DNA of 64,000 bases from Marinifilum breve (GCF_003202155.1 NZ_QFLI01000015.1:1-64000); one strand, 5' to 3'; shown: positions 46,572 to 57,364, numbered from the stretch's first letter. Numbers and translations are program-made. The notes: generated by a model not told the origin, from the letters alone.

Positions 46572-49394
46572 TTATTCTTTTGGAGACATTACAACTTCTA
46601 CTTTTCCTGTTTTGGCAAAGTATTTCTTCGCAAATTTCTCTACATTTTCTTTGGTAATCGAATTAATCATTTTTTCATAATCTTCAAATGATTTAACACT
46701 TTCACCATAAGTATAGTAACGATTAATTGCATTAATCCAATAACCGTTCTTACGAAGATTTTCCTGATATTCTTTAATGAAGTTTTTCTTCGTTTCAACC
46801 AAATCAACTTCTTTTACTCCGTTTTTAAATAAGCCTTGAATTTCATCGTAAACAATACCTTTCAACTTGTCAGCCTTAGCTGGGTCAGTATCAAAGCGAA
46901 TCACTAAGTTGTACTCTTCGCGTGGGAATTTAGATACATATCCTCTAACTCCAACACCATATGATCCACCTTCTTTTTCACGAATCACTTCAAGATATCT
47001 CTTATTTAATAGACTAGACACAAAGCTCATCATAAGCTTATTCTCTCTTGAATATTTGATATCTCCATGCAAGTCGATATGAATGGTAGTTTTTGGAGTT
47101 TCCATCTCTCTTGTGAAATGGTTGTGAGTATCCTTTTTAGGATAATCTACACCATTATCTTTCCAAGTTTCTTCACGATCAATATCTTTGATACTTCCCA
47201 AATATGTTTCGATCAATGGCTTCGCTTTTTCAACATCGATATTACCTACAAATACAAAAGTAAAATCACTTGCATCCACGAATCTCTCTTGATAAACTCG
47301 CTTCATTGTTCCAAGATCCAAGCTTGCAATCATGTCTGTGTTGAATAAGATTGTTCTTGGATTGTGATCAGTTGTTGTTACCGAAACAGAATCTCTAAAA
47401 GCCTTGTTAACATCAGCACCCATATTGGCTACATAAGCCATATATCTACCTTTTAATGCAGTAAATGCTTCTTCATCGAAACGTGGAGCAACAAAATACA
47501 TGTGTACCAATTGCAACATGGTTTCAAAATCCTTAACAGATGAATTTCCACTAAATCCTTCAGACAATTCACTAATATAAGGTGAAACGCGAACAGATTT
47601 TCCTGTTAATAATTTTTGCAAGCTAGTCTGATCAAACTTACCTAAACCGAAATTAGCAATAAATCCACCCGCCATCTCAGCTGAAGCTAAATCTTCCACA
47701 CCGTATAATGAATTTCCACCTTTACTAAATGCTTGTAAACGAATTTCATTTTCTTTGAAATCAGTCTTCTTCACTACTACTTTTGCTCCATTGGCTAAAG
47801 TCCATTCTGTAGCACCAAAACCATTAAGTTCTGCCTCTTTCTTTACCGCTCCTGCTTTTGGCATTTCAGCAATTAAAGGTTCAGTAATTACCTTATCTAC
47901 ATATGGTTTCAATTCTGCGTTTTTTACTTTCTCCATTAAAGCTAATAGTTGCTTTTCTGTTGGCAATTCAACATTTTCTTTTTCAGGAGCTGTAAATGTG
48001 ATAATGACATTCTCTTTTGTCATCCATTTTTTCGTAAATGCATTTACCTCTTCAGCTGAGATACCTGGCAATAATTTCTTAATTGCTTCGTATTCAAATT
48101 CAATTCCCGGAACTGGTTCATTTACCAAAAAGTGACTTTGGTAACCTCTTACCAATCTATCGTTATGTTGCTTATTACGATCTTTGTATTGCTTTTCAAT
48201 ACTGCTCAACATTTCAGTTTTTGCTCTCTCTAATTCTGTCGCAACAACACCATGTCTGTTTGCTCTTTCAATCTCGTTTAAGAATGTTTCAGCTCCTCCA
48301 AGTAAATTGTCTTCTTTCAGAGTTACACTGTTGTGATAAACATCCAATTTACGAGCTTTATTGTAATAAGCAGCCCATGCATTAATAAAAGGAGCATTCC
48401 CTTTTTGAAGCAATTCATTTAGACGATTTCCTAAAATACTTGAGTGTAAATTCTCAATAAGAGAATTGCGATAGTATTTCATGTTCTTTTCGTTAAAAGG
48501 AGTTGCCTTATGCTTGTAAAAAACTTCAAATGAATAACTGCTTACCTCTGGGTCTGTAATAATACCAACAATTGGTTCTTTATTACCTGGAACATCATAA
48601 TAAATTCGTTCTTTAGGGTTTTCAACTGCAGGAATATGAGCGAACATTTCCTTAATCTTATTTTCAAATTTTTCTGCATCAATATCACCTACAATTACGA
48701 TAGCTTGTAGGTCTGTACGATACCAGTCATGATAAAAATCACGAATAACCTGATGATCAAAGTTATCAATCACATCCAAGCTACCAATAACATCGCGTTC
48801 AGCATACTTAGATCCTTTGTAGATTACTTTACTCTTTTCTAAGTAAGCTCTCATACCACCTGATCGTCTGGTTCTCCACTCTTCGTGAATCACTCCGCGT
48901 TCACTGTCAATTTCCTTACCTTCAAGACTTAGGTAATTCGACCAATCATGTAAAACCAATAAAGCTGAATCCAATAGGTTTTCGTTTGAGGTAGGAATAT
49001 TACTCAAATTGTAAACCGTTTCATCCACATTGGTGTAAGCATTAATGTTACGTCCAAATGCGACACCATATTTTTCAAGGTAATTTAGCACACCTTTACC
49101 TGGAAAATGTTCGGTTCCATTAAAAGCCATATGTTCTAGGAAGTGAGCCAATCCGTTCTGGTTGTCATTTTCGAGAATTGCCCCTACATTCTGAACAATA
49201 TAGAAACTAGCACGATCCTTAGGTTCCTCATTGTGTCGTACGTAATAAGTTAATCCATTCTTTAACTTTCCTGTTCTTACATTTGGATCCATTGGCAGTT
49301 TGGAATCCATCTGATTTTGTGCCGTTAACATTCCTGTTCCGGCTAATAGTAAAGTCCCACAAAGGCTAACTTTACCAATAAAATTTTTAATCAT
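46572..49394 (-). CDS. M16 family zinc metallopeptidase (insulinase-like)
   Basis: Using the ATG at 49394 gives 940 residues beginning MIKNFIGKVSLCGTLLL, a proper signal peptide. The ATG at 49439 would put 15 odd residues before it. The inverted zinc motif is HFLEH at 84-88, with third ligand E165 in SERGVIHEE, spacing identical to the paralogue at 2228. A second M16 half follows and the protein ends VEVVMSPKE. It is a periplasmic peptidase. It sits alone with its own terminator (46521), not in a SusCD operon, and so may be the housekeeping copy. Confidence 0.94.
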   Translation of the reverse strand: MIKNFIGKVSLCGTLLLAGTGMLTAQNQMDSKLPMDPNVRTGKLKNGLTYYVRHNEEPKDRASFYIVQNVGAILENDNQNGLAHFLEHMAFNGTEHFPGKGVLNYLEKYGVAFGRNINAYTNVDETVYNLSNIPTSNENLLDSALLVLHDWSNYLSLEGKEIDSERGVIHEEWRTRRSGGMRAYLEKSKVIYKGSKYAERDVIGSLDVIDNFDHQVIRDFYHDWYRTDLQAIVIVGDIDAEKFENKIKEMFAHIPAVENPKERIYYDVPGNKEPIVGIITDPEVSSYSFEVFYKHKATPFNEKNMKYYRNSLIENLHSSILGNRLNELLQKGNAPFINAWAAYYNKARKLDVYHNSVTLKEDNLLGGAETFLNEIERANRHGVVATELERAKTEMLSSIEKQYKDRNKQHNDRLVRGYQSHFLVNEPVPGIEFEYEAIKKLLPGISAEEVNAFTKKWMTKENVIITFTAPEKENVELPTEKQLLALMEKVKNAELKPYVDKVITEPLIAEMPKAGAVKKEAELNGFGATEWTLANGAKVVVKKTDFKENEIRLQAFSKGGNSLYGVEDLASAEMAGGFIANFGLGKFDQTSLQKLLTGKSVRVSPYISELSEGFSGNSSVKDFETMLQLVHMYFVAPRFDEEAFTALKGRYMAYVANMGADVNKAFRDSVSVTTTDHNPRTILFNTDMIASLDLGTMKRVYQERFVDASDFTFVFVGNIDVEKAKPLIETYLGSIKDIDREETWKDNGVDYPKKDTHNHFTREMETPKTTIHIDLHGDIKYSRENKLMMSFVSSLLNKRYLEVIREKEGGSYGVGVRGYVSKFPREEYNLVIRFDTDPAKADKLKGIVYDEIQGLFKNGVKEVDLVETKKNFIKEYQENLRKNGYWINAINRYYTYGESVKSFEDYEKMINSITKENVEKFAKKYFAKTGKVEVVMSPKE

Positions 49395-49684
49395 TTGATA
49401 TCTGTTTTGGTGATTTGATTTAATTAACACACCCAACATAAGGGTAAGTCCTTTATAAATTAACGAAAGAAATAGTTATTTAACAATTCCATTTGCAATT
49501 TTTAACAATTCGATGGTTTAACTTTTACAATATAAATTCAAATGTAAATTCCCTGCAAAAGCTTCTAGAACATTCACTTTTCTTCAAATAAAGTCGCATT
49601 AATTTTCATAAATATCTAGTTGCTGCTAATCTGCAATATAGATACAATCTAAATTACACATCAAAACCTAAATTTGATTATAAA

Positions 49685-49712
49685 AAAAGGAGCATCAAAT
49701 GATGCTCCTTTT
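49685..49712 (-). terminator. Terminator of the tricorn-like gene
   Basis: Perfect 12-base arms aaaaggagcatc / gatgctcctttt with a 4-base loop, 20 bases past the stop at 49732. The spacer from here to 49394 holds nothing else I can support except the M16 promoter region. Confidence 0.85.
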
Positions 49713-49731
49713 ACAATTATCGATATACTTA

Positions 49732-52700
49732 CTATTTAATATCTTCTTCAATCCACTCCGATCGGTTAGGATCAGCAGGTGGAGTAACTTTTTTCTTAGC
49801 TGGCTGGTTTTCTAGTTCTTTTAACAACTCTTCTACCGCTTTTTTAACACAAGGATCAATTCCTTTCGCAACCAAATGTGGTTCATCGTAAACTTCGAAA
49901 TCAGGATAAACACCCACTCCTTCGATAATCCAATTTTGGTTTTCATCGAAAATACCAAAACGAGGAACTGCAATATAACCGCCATCAACAAGGCCTGCAT
50001 TACCTGACATACCTACTAATCCTCCCCAGGTGCGGGTCCCAATTAGTTTACCCAATCCTTTTTTACGGAAGAAATATGGGAATGCATCTCCACCTGATGA
50101 AGAGTAATGGTTGATCAGCATTGCTTTAGGTCCATCATGAGCCACACCAGGAGTTTTCCACGGTTCCAATCCTCGCAAGTGCCAGTATGATAATACATCT
50201 CGATCCAATAAATCTGCCATATGATCAGGAATAAATCCACCACCATTATAGCGATCATCAATAATTAATGCTTCTTTATCGTGATAAGCATACATACCTC
50301 TGTGCAATTCACGATTTCCTTCTACAGCAGTGTTTGGAACATGAATGTATCCAATTTTTCCTCCTGATAATTTTTCAACCATTGCTCGACGTTCGTTCAC
50401 CCAATCCAAGTAAATTAACTCCAATTCACTAGCAATCGGCTTAATAGTGTAAGTTTTAGCTCCTGTTGCATTTGGAATAGAGTTCACTGTAATCTCAACT
50501 CTCTTACCAACCATATTCTCAAGATACATGTAAGGATTTACCTTGGTAGTAACATCATGCCCATTAATGCTAATCAGGTACTGCCCTTCTTTTACATTCA
50601 CACCTTGCTCTGTTAATGGAGAACGACGAGATGGATTCCAGTTTTCACCATCATAGATTTTCGAGATGATGTATCTGTTGTTCTTTAAATCAGCTTTTAA
50701 TTTAGCTCCCAGCAATCCTGTTTGCACTGATTTTACTTTCTCAAAATCGCCATAGTTCACATAAGCGTGACCAGTATTGGTCTCAGAAATAATTTCACCT
50801 AGAATGTAATCCAAATCTGCACGGTGAGCAAGATCTTTCACCATTGGTTCATAATCAGCTTTAATTTTAGCCCAATCAACACCATGGATGTTTTCTACAT
50901 AGAAATAATCTCTAAAGATTCTCCAACCATCGGTATAGATTTGATTCCACTCCTTAACCGGATCAATCTTCATTTCCATATCATCAAGATCTAATGCTCC
51001 AGCCTTTGGTGCTTGACCTTTTGATAAATTTGTAATTCCATAAGTTGAACCAGAACGGTACATGACCTTGTTACCATCTGCTGTCAATTCATAAGAAGAT
51101 ACAGACTTTAAAATTACCTCATCACTTTCTTTCTTTATGATATAATGATGCAAGCTACCATTGGTTCTGTATAAAATTCCGTCTTCAACAGCCTGTAATC
51201 CGCTGTAATTTCCTGATGATACAGGGAATGCAACGATGCGATTGTTAATGCCATCCAAATCAATTTTCACCTTCAGTTTCTGGTCTTTTGCAGCATCACC
51301 TTTGGCTTTTTTCTTTGACTTTGAAGGTTCTTCTTTCAGCTCTTCCTTATATTCCTCTACATCATTTTTTAGAGGGAATAATTTGGGGCCATCAGCTTTT
51401 AAAGCCATTGCATAAATGCGAGTTGCATTATTATACAGGTAATTGAACTCAAAGCTTGAAAAATCAAGGTTAAAATCTCTATTCGATAGGAAATACATGA
51501 AGTTTCCATCTTTAGAGAATACTGGAGAAGAATCACCAAATGTATCGTTAGTTAAAGCATGTTTCTTACCTGTTGAAACTTGGTAAACCCAAATTGCACC
51601 TTGTCCGTTAGAGCTGTCTTTAACGTAAGTAATCCAATCAGAATCTGGTGAAACAGAAAAATCTCTAATTTCATTTCTTTCAGCTTGATCGATCACTTTT
51701 AAAGCTCCTGTTTCAACATTCACCAACTTCAATTTTAAGCTGCGATCGAAGAAAACCATGTATTTGCTATCTGGAGTCCATTTTGGTTGATACATCCAAG
51801 AAGAAGACCCTTTGGTAATTTGTTTTGCCTTAGCTCCCTTCTTGTTTTCCAGCAAATAGATTTCATATTCTCCAGTAGCATCAGAATAATAAGAAATGTA
51901 TTTTCCGTTTGGCGACCATGTTGGAGACATTTCTCTAACACCTTGTGTTTGCGTTAAATTAATGGTTGATCCATTTTTAGCTGGAACAGAGAAAATATCA
52001 CCACGAGCATCAAACAAAGCACGCTTTCCTGAAGGAGAAACAGCCCAATTCTCAATAAAACCTTTCACATTTTTATAGAATGGCAATGTGTTTGGATTGT
52101 CAAAATTGATATTTACAATTACTCGTTCCTCTTTTCCAGTTTCCAGATTTAACTTGTAAATATGTCCTCCATTTTCATAAGCAATTTGTCCATTCTCACC
52201 CGATGGCCACATCACATCAAAGTTTTTGTGATGTGTCATTTGAGTCAAGTTTTTGCTCTCTACATCATACTTATAAATGTTCAATTTTAAATCACGATCA
52301 GAAGCAAAATAGATGGAATTCTTGTACCATGAAGGAATTTGATCGGAACCAACGAATTTCGTAATTCTTTCCGATTGATCATTCTCTAAATCATAAATCC
52401 AAAGATCAGCTGCACGTCCTCCTTTATATCTCTTCCAAGTACGGAATTCTCTACTAATTGGAGCAAAACACATTTTAGTAGCATCAGGTGAGAATACACC
52501 AAATCCACCTTCCGGGATTTGAAGCTCCTCTTCCATTCCACCATCTATACCTACTTTAAAGTATTTACCATTTCTTTCACCAAAAGCAGTACGATTCATA
52601 CGAACTAAGATGGATTTACTATCAGGCGTCCAGTCTAGAACAACATTATCGAACCCACCACGAGGAGGCATTAATCCCACAGAGTTGTAGTAAGTCAATT

Positions 52701-53013
52701 GTTTTGGAGTTCCACCCGTTGCAGGCATTACATATACCTGACGACTTCCAGAATATTCACCCGAAAAGGCAATCCACTTACCATCCGGAGAAATTTTTGG
52801 GAACAATTCCATTCCCATATGAGAAGTTAAACGTTTTGCATCGCCTCCATTTGAATCAACTGTCCAAATATCGCCAGCATATACAAATGCGATTAAATTG
52901 TTATTAATATCAGGATATCGCAATAAACGAACATCCTCTTTTGCATGAGCACTTCCAACAATGCTCATAAGAACGGTGAATAATACACCAATTCTTAATC
53001 TGATTTTTAGCAT
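49732..53013 (-). CDS. Tricorn-like S41 protease with beta-propeller and PDZ domain
   Basis: A 1093-residue protein with a signal peptide (IGVLFTVLMSIVGSAHA), two WD40/TolB-like beta-propellers (about 30-560; repeats such as LFPKISPDGKWIAFSGEYSG and MSPTWSPNGKYISYYSD), a lysine/glutamate-rich linker, a tricorn C1 core domain, PDZ (about 780-860) and the S41 peptidase domain. The active serine lies in HYSSSGGDAFP (serines 971-973). Tricorn cores degrade oligopeptides. The signal peptide places it outside the cytoplasm. It follows the GH97 gene on the same strand but has a terminator between. Confidence 0.92.
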   Translation of the reverse strand: MLKIRLRIGVLFTVLMSIVGSAHAKEDVRLLRYPDINNNLIAFVYAGDIWTVDSNGGDAKRLTSHMGMELFPKISPDGKWIAFSGEYSGSRQVYVMPATGGTPKQLTYYNSVGLMPPRGGFDNVVLDWTPDSKSILVRMNRTAFGERNGKYFKVGIDGGMEEELQIPEGGFGVFSPDATKMCFAPISREFRTWKRYKGGRAADLWIYDLENDQSERITKFVGSDQIPSWYKNSIYFASDRDLKLNIYKYDVESKNLTQMTHHKNFDVMWPSGENGQIAYENGGHIYKLNLETGKEERVIVNINFDNPNTLPFYKNVKGFIENWAVSPSGKRALFDARGDIFSVPAKNGSTINLTQTQGVREMSPTWSPNGKYISYYSDATGEYEIYLLENKKGAKAKQITKGSSSWMYQPKWTPDSKYMVFFDRSLKLKLVNVETGALKVIDQAERNEIRDFSVSPDSDWITYVKDSSNGQGAIWVYQVSTGKKHALTNDTFGDSSPVFSKDGNFMYFLSNRDFNLDFSSFEFNYLYNNATRIYAMALKADGPKLFPLKNDVEEYKEELKEEPSKSKKKAKGDAAKDQKLKVKIDLDGINNRIVAFPVSSGNYSGLQAVEDGILYRTNGSLHHYIIKKESDEVILKSVSSYELTADGNKVMYRSGSTYGITNLSKGQAPKAGALDLDDMEMKIDPVKEWNQIYTDGWRIFRDYFYVENIHGVDWAKIKADYEPMVKDLAHRADLDYILGEIISETNTGHAYVNYGDFEKVKSVQTGLLGAKLKADLKNNRYIISKIYDGENWNPSRRSPLTEQGVNVKEGQYLISINGHDVTTKVNPYMYLENMVGKRVEITVNSIPNATGAKTYTIKPIASELELIYLDWVNERRAMVEKLSGGKIGYIHVPNTAVEGNRELHRGMYAYHDKEALIIDDRYNGGGFIPDHMADLLDRDVLSYWHLRGLEPWKTPGVAHDGPKAMLINHYSSSGGDAFPYFFRKKGLGKLIGTRTWGGLVGMSGNAGLVDGGYIAVPRFGIFDENQNWIIEGVGVYPDFEVYDEPHLVAKGIDPCVKKAVEELLKELENQPAKKKVTPPADPNRSEWIEEDIK

Positions 53014-53075
53014 GTTACTAGTATTTGTGAATTAAGGATCTCAATTTTAAAATTGATGTAGTGAAACTACAAAAA

Positions 53076-53105
53076 AAGTGGCATCCTTCTAGAAGAATGC
53101 CACTT
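53076..53105 (-). terminator. Terminator of the GH97 gene
   Basis: aagtggcat-ccttct pairs with agaag-aatgccactt. On the minus strand it is followed by TTTTTTT. It separates the starch-type locus from the tricorn-like gene. Confidence 0.8.
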
Positions 53106-53126
53106 AAAATATTGTTAAAGTATCAA

Positions 53127-55244
53127 CTACTTCATTTCAATCAAACTAACTGCAGCTCCACCACCTGCAGCTAATTTTAGATTTAATTCAGAATTGTTAT
53201 CTACTTCCATTTTTTCAATCTTGTATTCAGTAGGATTTTTATCCCAATGTGCATTATCTCCATCTAGGTATAGAGTAGCCATGTATTTCTTACCTGCTGG
53301 CAAGAAGTCTAGTGCTACTTTCATATCACGAGCATTTTCGTCGGTAATTGCACCTAAAAACCAGTTATTTGATTCACGATCTTGACGAGCAATGGTAACA
53401 AAGTCACCAATCTCACCATTCAATACTTTTGTTTGTTCCCAATTTACAGCAACATCACGGATAAATTGAAAAGCATCGTTTCCTTTATAACTCTCAATCA
53501 AGTCAGGCACCATCTGAATTGGACTATTGATTACAACGTACAATGCCAATTGATGAGCCAAGGTTGTGTTTACCTGGTTATTCTTCTTATATGGTTCCAA
53601 TTTGATATTGAAAATACCCGGAGTGTAATCAATAGGACCAGATAACATACGTGTAAATGCAACGATCGGCAAATGTTCTGCAGGATTTCCTCCATCAGAA
53701 GACCACGCATTAAACTCTTGTCCACGAAGCCCTTCTCTTGCAATTGCATTCGGGTAAGTACGACGTAATCCTGTCGCTTTAATTGGTTCGTGAGCATTAA
53801 TAGCAATCTTGTTCTCTGCTCCTTTAACCAAAGCTCTTCTGTAGTGGTTCACCATCCATTGTCCGTGATGGAATTCTCCTTTAGGAATTAATTTACCCAC
53901 ATAACCAGTTTTCACTGAATGAATTCCCAATGAGTTCATTAAATGATATGCTGAATCCATCTGCTGGTCGTAAGTACGTGGTGCAGCCGATGTTTCATGA
54001 TGCATGATTAGCTCAACACCTTTTGATTTTCCATAACGAACAACTTCAGCTAAATCGTAATCAGGATAAGGAGTTACGAAATCAAAAACACCTTCACGAT
54101 CTTCAAAACCAATCCAATGTTCCCATCCGGTATTCCAACCTTCAACCAAAATACCACCTAAATTATTTTCTGATGCAAAATCAATTAATTCTTTTGCATA
54201 CTCTGTAGTAGCACCATGACGACCATGCGGTTTTAAACCTGTTGCTGAATTCATATCTTGAGTAGCACCATAGTCCCATGTTCTGGTTCCCAAGTGCATA
54301 TCCCACCAGATACCTACATACTTCATTGGCTTAAAGTAGTCTACCTTACCAATTTTATTTGGTTCATTCAAATTTACAATCAAATCTGATTCAATTAAAT
54401 CCCCCGCTTTATCAGCAATTTGAATGGTTCTCCAAGGTGTATTAAATGGTACACTACGCTTTACTTTGTAATCATTATTCAATGAACCAACCAAGCAGGA
54501 TTCCCACATCATGTCTTTCTTGTTTACTTTTAGGGTCATTCCAGAGTAATCTGTCAAATTTGCTTCGTGGAAACTTAGATAAATGCCTTCATCCGTTTTC
54601 ATTGTAACCGGTGTGTTCACCGCATTATTTGGAATAGATGTTTGCGCTAAACTTGCATGATTTCTCAATTTTGTAGCATCAATTTCCGAGAACATTGTGG
54701 TATGGTACAAATGCTCGTAAATATCCCAATCACCAGGAATCCACCATGTTTTATGGTCTCCAGCCAAATTAAATTGAGTATTTTCCTCTGTAATCAATAC
54801 CTCATTCATCGCGTCTTGTTCAGGGAATTCATAACGAAATCCTAAACCATCGTTATACACTTTGAAAATGATATTCATTTTTCTGTTTGGAGCTTGTTGT
54901 TCCTCCAAACTTAGTTTTAATTGATTAAACTGATCAATTACAACTCGTTTCTCCCCCCATTGCATTTCCCAGCTTGAATCGCTAGATGAACTTTCAGAAT
55001 CTACAATTTTCCAACCTTTTTCAATGGCTGGCATGTTCTTCAAGTCAAATCCCATTGATGAAGGTTCAATTATGGGCTTACCATTAAACGAAACCTGGTA
55101 AGTAGCCTGACCTTCTACCATACTCACTTCAACACCAATTTTACCATCTGGTGATGATACCTTGGTTGTCATTTTCCCATTGGTACATGATGCAAAAATC
55201 ATCAAGCAACCAATTAACAAACTTTGAATTGATCTAAAATTCAT
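53127..55244 (-). CDS. susB: Glycoside hydrolase family 97 alpha-glucosidase (SusB-like)
   Basis: From the ATG at 55244 the protein has 705 residues with signal and lipobox IFASC. An N-terminal beta-sandwich (SSPDGKIGVEVSMVEGQATYQVSFNGKPI) is followed by a TIM barrel with GILVEGWNTGWEHW, MHHETSAAPRTY, AINAHEPIKATG and GLRGQEFNAWS. The glutamates in HHETS, NAHEP and GQEF correspond to the calcium/catalytic glutamates of inverting SusB; retaining GH97 enzymes carry aspartate instead. It hydrolyses maltooligosaccharides in the periplasm. It follows the SusE/F-like gene, with a hairpin between. Confidence 0.92.
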   Translation of the reverse strand: MNFRSIQSLLIGCLMIFASCTNGKMTTKVSSPDGKIGVEVSMVEGQATYQVSFNGKPIIEPSSMGFDLKNMPAIEKGWKIVDSESSSSDSSWEMQWGEKRVVIDQFNQLKLSLEEQQAPNRKMNIIFKVYNDGLGFRYEFPEQDAMNEVLITEENTQFNLAGDHKTWWIPGDWDIYEHLYHTTMFSEIDATKLRNHASLAQTSIPNNAVNTPVTMKTDEGIYLSFHEANLTDYSGMTLKVNKKDMMWESCLVGSLNNDYKVKRSVPFNTPWRTIQIADKAGDLIESDLIVNLNEPNKIGKVDYFKPMKYVGIWWDMHLGTRTWDYGATQDMNSATGLKPHGRHGATTEYAKELIDFASENNLGGILVEGWNTGWEHWIGFEDREGVFDFVTPYPDYDLAEVVRYGKSKGVELIMHHETSAAPRTYDQQMDSAYHLMNSLGIHSVKTGYVGKLIPKGEFHHGQWMVNHYRRALVKGAENKIAINAHEPIKATGLRRTYPNAIAREGLRGQEFNAWSSDGGNPAEHLPIVAFTRMLSGPIDYTPGIFNIKLEPYKKNNQVNTTLAHQLALYVVINSPIQMVPDLIESYKGNDAFQFIRDVAVNWEQTKVLNGEIGDFVTIARQDRESNNWFLGAITDENARDMKVALDFLPAGKKYMATLYLDGDNAHWDKNPTEYKIEKMEVDNNSELNLKLAAGGGAAVSLIEMK

Positions 55245-55312
55245 AACAGAATGATACATTAATAAAATTGAAAAAAATCCAGATGATTATATCTCACCGG
55301 AATATAAATTTA

Positions 55313-55341
55313 GGATGTTCGCCTCAAAAAGACGAACATCC
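55313..55341 (-). terminator. Hairpin between the SusE/F-like and GH97 genes
   Basis: ggatgttcg (55313-55321) and cgaacatcc (55333-55341) pair perfectly; outer aaattta/taaattt extends the stem. A loop T-run is on the inside, so partial termination or mRNA processing within the operon is likely. Confidence 0.6.
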
Positions 55342-55398
55342 CGAACTAAATTTCTAATTTATCTCACCTAAGGCTAATTCGGTGAAATTTCTTAACTC

Positions 55399-55842
55399 CT
55401 AATTCAGTTTTTCAATATGAATAGAAATAGGTGGTTTTGTATTTAAACGAATTTGATAATTACCCGTTGTTTCAGCAGTAATTTCCCATTTTTTATCAGG
55501 ATTTCCTCCTACTACCAATTCAACAGCATTACTATTAATATCCTGATGATTTTCGACAGGCATAAAAAAGTCACATCCCCAGTCACCTACTTTTGTTGGA
55601 ATTTTAAACTCTCCAGGTTTCAATTCACCTTCCCAGATAAAAACAAATGGGTCTTTCGAATCAACAATCATTGGAGTTGGGTTTCCAATATCCCAACCCG
55701 CAGGAACAGAGCTCCCCACTAACCAAAGAGCCGTGTAATCTGGTTCATAAAACTCAATTACTTCAGGATTATCAATATCCTTATCACATGCTGAAAATAA
55801 GATTGTCAGAATGCTTATGATTAGATATATATTTTTCTTCAT
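55399..55842 (-). CDS. Short SusE/SusF-like starch-binding lipoprotein
   Basis: A 147-residue protein with lipobox LFSAC (Cys19) and one carbohydrate-binding domain of the SusF/SusE C-terminal type (LWLVGSSVPAGWDIGNPTPM, FVFIWEGELKPGEFKIPTKVGDWGCDFF, TTGNYQIRLNTKPPISIHI). Normal SusE/SusF proteins carry two or three such domains and are 380-490 residues long, so this is a single-domain form. It lies 46 bases downstream of susD. It is a surface helper that holds starch fragments. Confidence 0.8.
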   Translation of the reverse strand: MKKNIYLIISILTILFSACDKDIDNPEVIEFYEPDYTALWLVGSSVPAGWDIGNPTPMIVDSKDPFVFIWEGELKPGEFKIPTKVGDWGCDFFMPVENHQDINSNAVELVVGGNPDKKWEITAETTGNYQIRLNTKPPISIHIEKLN

Positions 55843-55888
55843 GATCTACTATTTTTTAGGACAAAATTGCTTCTAATACAACATTTGA

Positions 55889-57364
55889 TTAATTCAAGTT
55901 AGGGTTACTATCAATTGCCCATTGAGGTATTGGAAACAAATGATTTGCTTCAGTGTCAGTTGATTTCTCCCACCAAGACTCTGTAAATTTTCCAAAGCGG
56001 ATCAAATCCTGACGACGATGTGCCTCACACCACATTTCTCTACCTCTTTCATCCAATAGATTATCTAGTGTAATATCAGCGTCATCCCAAGCTGTAGCAC
56101 CTGCAGCAGTTCTAATATCATTAATTTCAGTTTTTGCAATTGCCAGATTACCTCTTGTTTTTCTTAACTGACATTCTGCTTTCATTAACTTGAAATCAGC
56201 CAAACGGAAAATTGGTAAATCATTACTTAAGTTATCTTTTACGCCGCTTTTAATTTCAAACTTAACCATTCTTGCTCCAGAAAATCTGATTTGAGCTGAT
56301 GTAAATGAAGCATCCATTCTAAGAGCAGGAACTTCTTTTGTGAATACTACAGGAGCATTTCCAGCATCTGTATCAAACAATTGCTCGCCTGATGAAGAAA
56401 ACTGCTGCCCTAACAATAATCCTGCTTTACGAGTATCATTGTCTTCAAAGAAGTCTACCAATCTTTCCTGCGCACAGAACCCATTCCAGAATGTTGTTCT
56501 TGCATTAAAAGTTGCAGTATTTGTGTAATGCAAAGTTCTTCTGTGCAGAATAAATCCTTGGTAATTATCTTCATCGTAAGGTACAGTAAAGATATTTTCA
56601 GGAGAATTTTGGTTCTCTGTTACAAATGCACCCAATCTATTTGACTCCAAACTATATGGACCAGCAATAATTAAATCACAATAGTTTTCACACTCTTCCC
56701 ACATTGGGGTACCTGTAAATACTTCCGCATTTAAATACAATTTTGCTAATAATGCATAAGCTGTGTATTGATTTACAGAACTTGTTGAAGATCCTTCCAA
56801 ATCATCAATAACGCTCTCGATATCAGCAATAATATTATTAAACACTGTTGCTCTACTTACTTTTTCAGGAGTTTCAGGAGCATCAGCAAAACTTGTTACA
56901 TATGGTACATCGCCATAATTGTCTATCAACAAATAGTAATAATATGCACGAAGTACTTTCATTTGAGCAACTGCATTCTTTGATGTTTCTGCATCTCCTA
57001 AATATTCAATTGCCTTATTACATTCGGTAACTCCGTTATAGAAATTACGCCACATATTATTTACATATTCATGGTTATTATCCCAGCTGTGAGTATGAAG
57101 TGCTCTCCACTTTCCACCATCATCCCAATCGGAACCACGTGTAGGTGCAACAATTAAATCTGAAGTGATTTCCTGAGCAAACCACCAACCACCATCTATA
57201 TGTGATTGTAATTGGGAGTATGCATTATTTGTGATTAACTGTGCCTGAATTTCATTCTCAGGATATTCTTCTGCCAATAGTTCACTATATACCTCATCAC
57301 TTAAATCTGTGCACGAAGCGAACATTCCAATAATGGCAAGAAGTCCAAATATTTTAATTTTCAT
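55889..57364 (-). CDS. susD: SusD family starch-binding lipoprotein
   Basis: From the ATG at 57364 (MKIKIFGLLAIIGMFASC, lipobox Cys18) the protein has 491 residues; the ATG at 57403 would add an unlikely 13-residue head. SusD features are VYSELLAEEYPENEIQAQLIT, TPR helices around AVAQMKVLRAYYYYLLIDNYGDVPYV, and the C-terminal FRLADFKLMKAECQLRKTR...NDIRTAAG with RGREMWCEAHRRQDLIRFG. It is encoded between susC and a SusE/F-like gene in a starch-type locus, so a maltooligosaccharide ligand is likely. Confidence 0.94.
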   Translation of the reverse strand: MKIKIFGLLAIIGMFASCTDLSDEVYSELLAEEYPENEIQAQLITNNAYSQLQSHIDGGWWFAQEITSDLIVAPTRGSDWDDGGKWRALHTHSWDNNHEYVNNMWRNFYNGVTECNKAIEYLGDAETSKNAVAQMKVLRAYYYYLLIDNYGDVPYVTSFADAPETPEKVSRATVFNNIIADIESVIDDLEGSSTSSVNQYTAYALLAKLYLNAEVFTGTPMWEECENYCDLIIAGPYSLESNRLGAFVTENQNSPENIFTVPYDEDNYQGFILHRRTLHYTNTATFNARTTFWNGFCAQERLVDFFEDNDTRKAGLLLGQQFSSSGEQLFDTDAGNAPVVFTKEVPALRMDASFTSAQIRFSGARMVKFEIKSGVKDNLSNDLPIFRLADFKLMKAECQLRKTRGNLAIAKTEINDIRTAAGATAWDDADITLDNLLDERGREMWCEAHRRQDLIRFGKFTESWWEKSTDTEANHLFPIPQWAIDSNPNLN

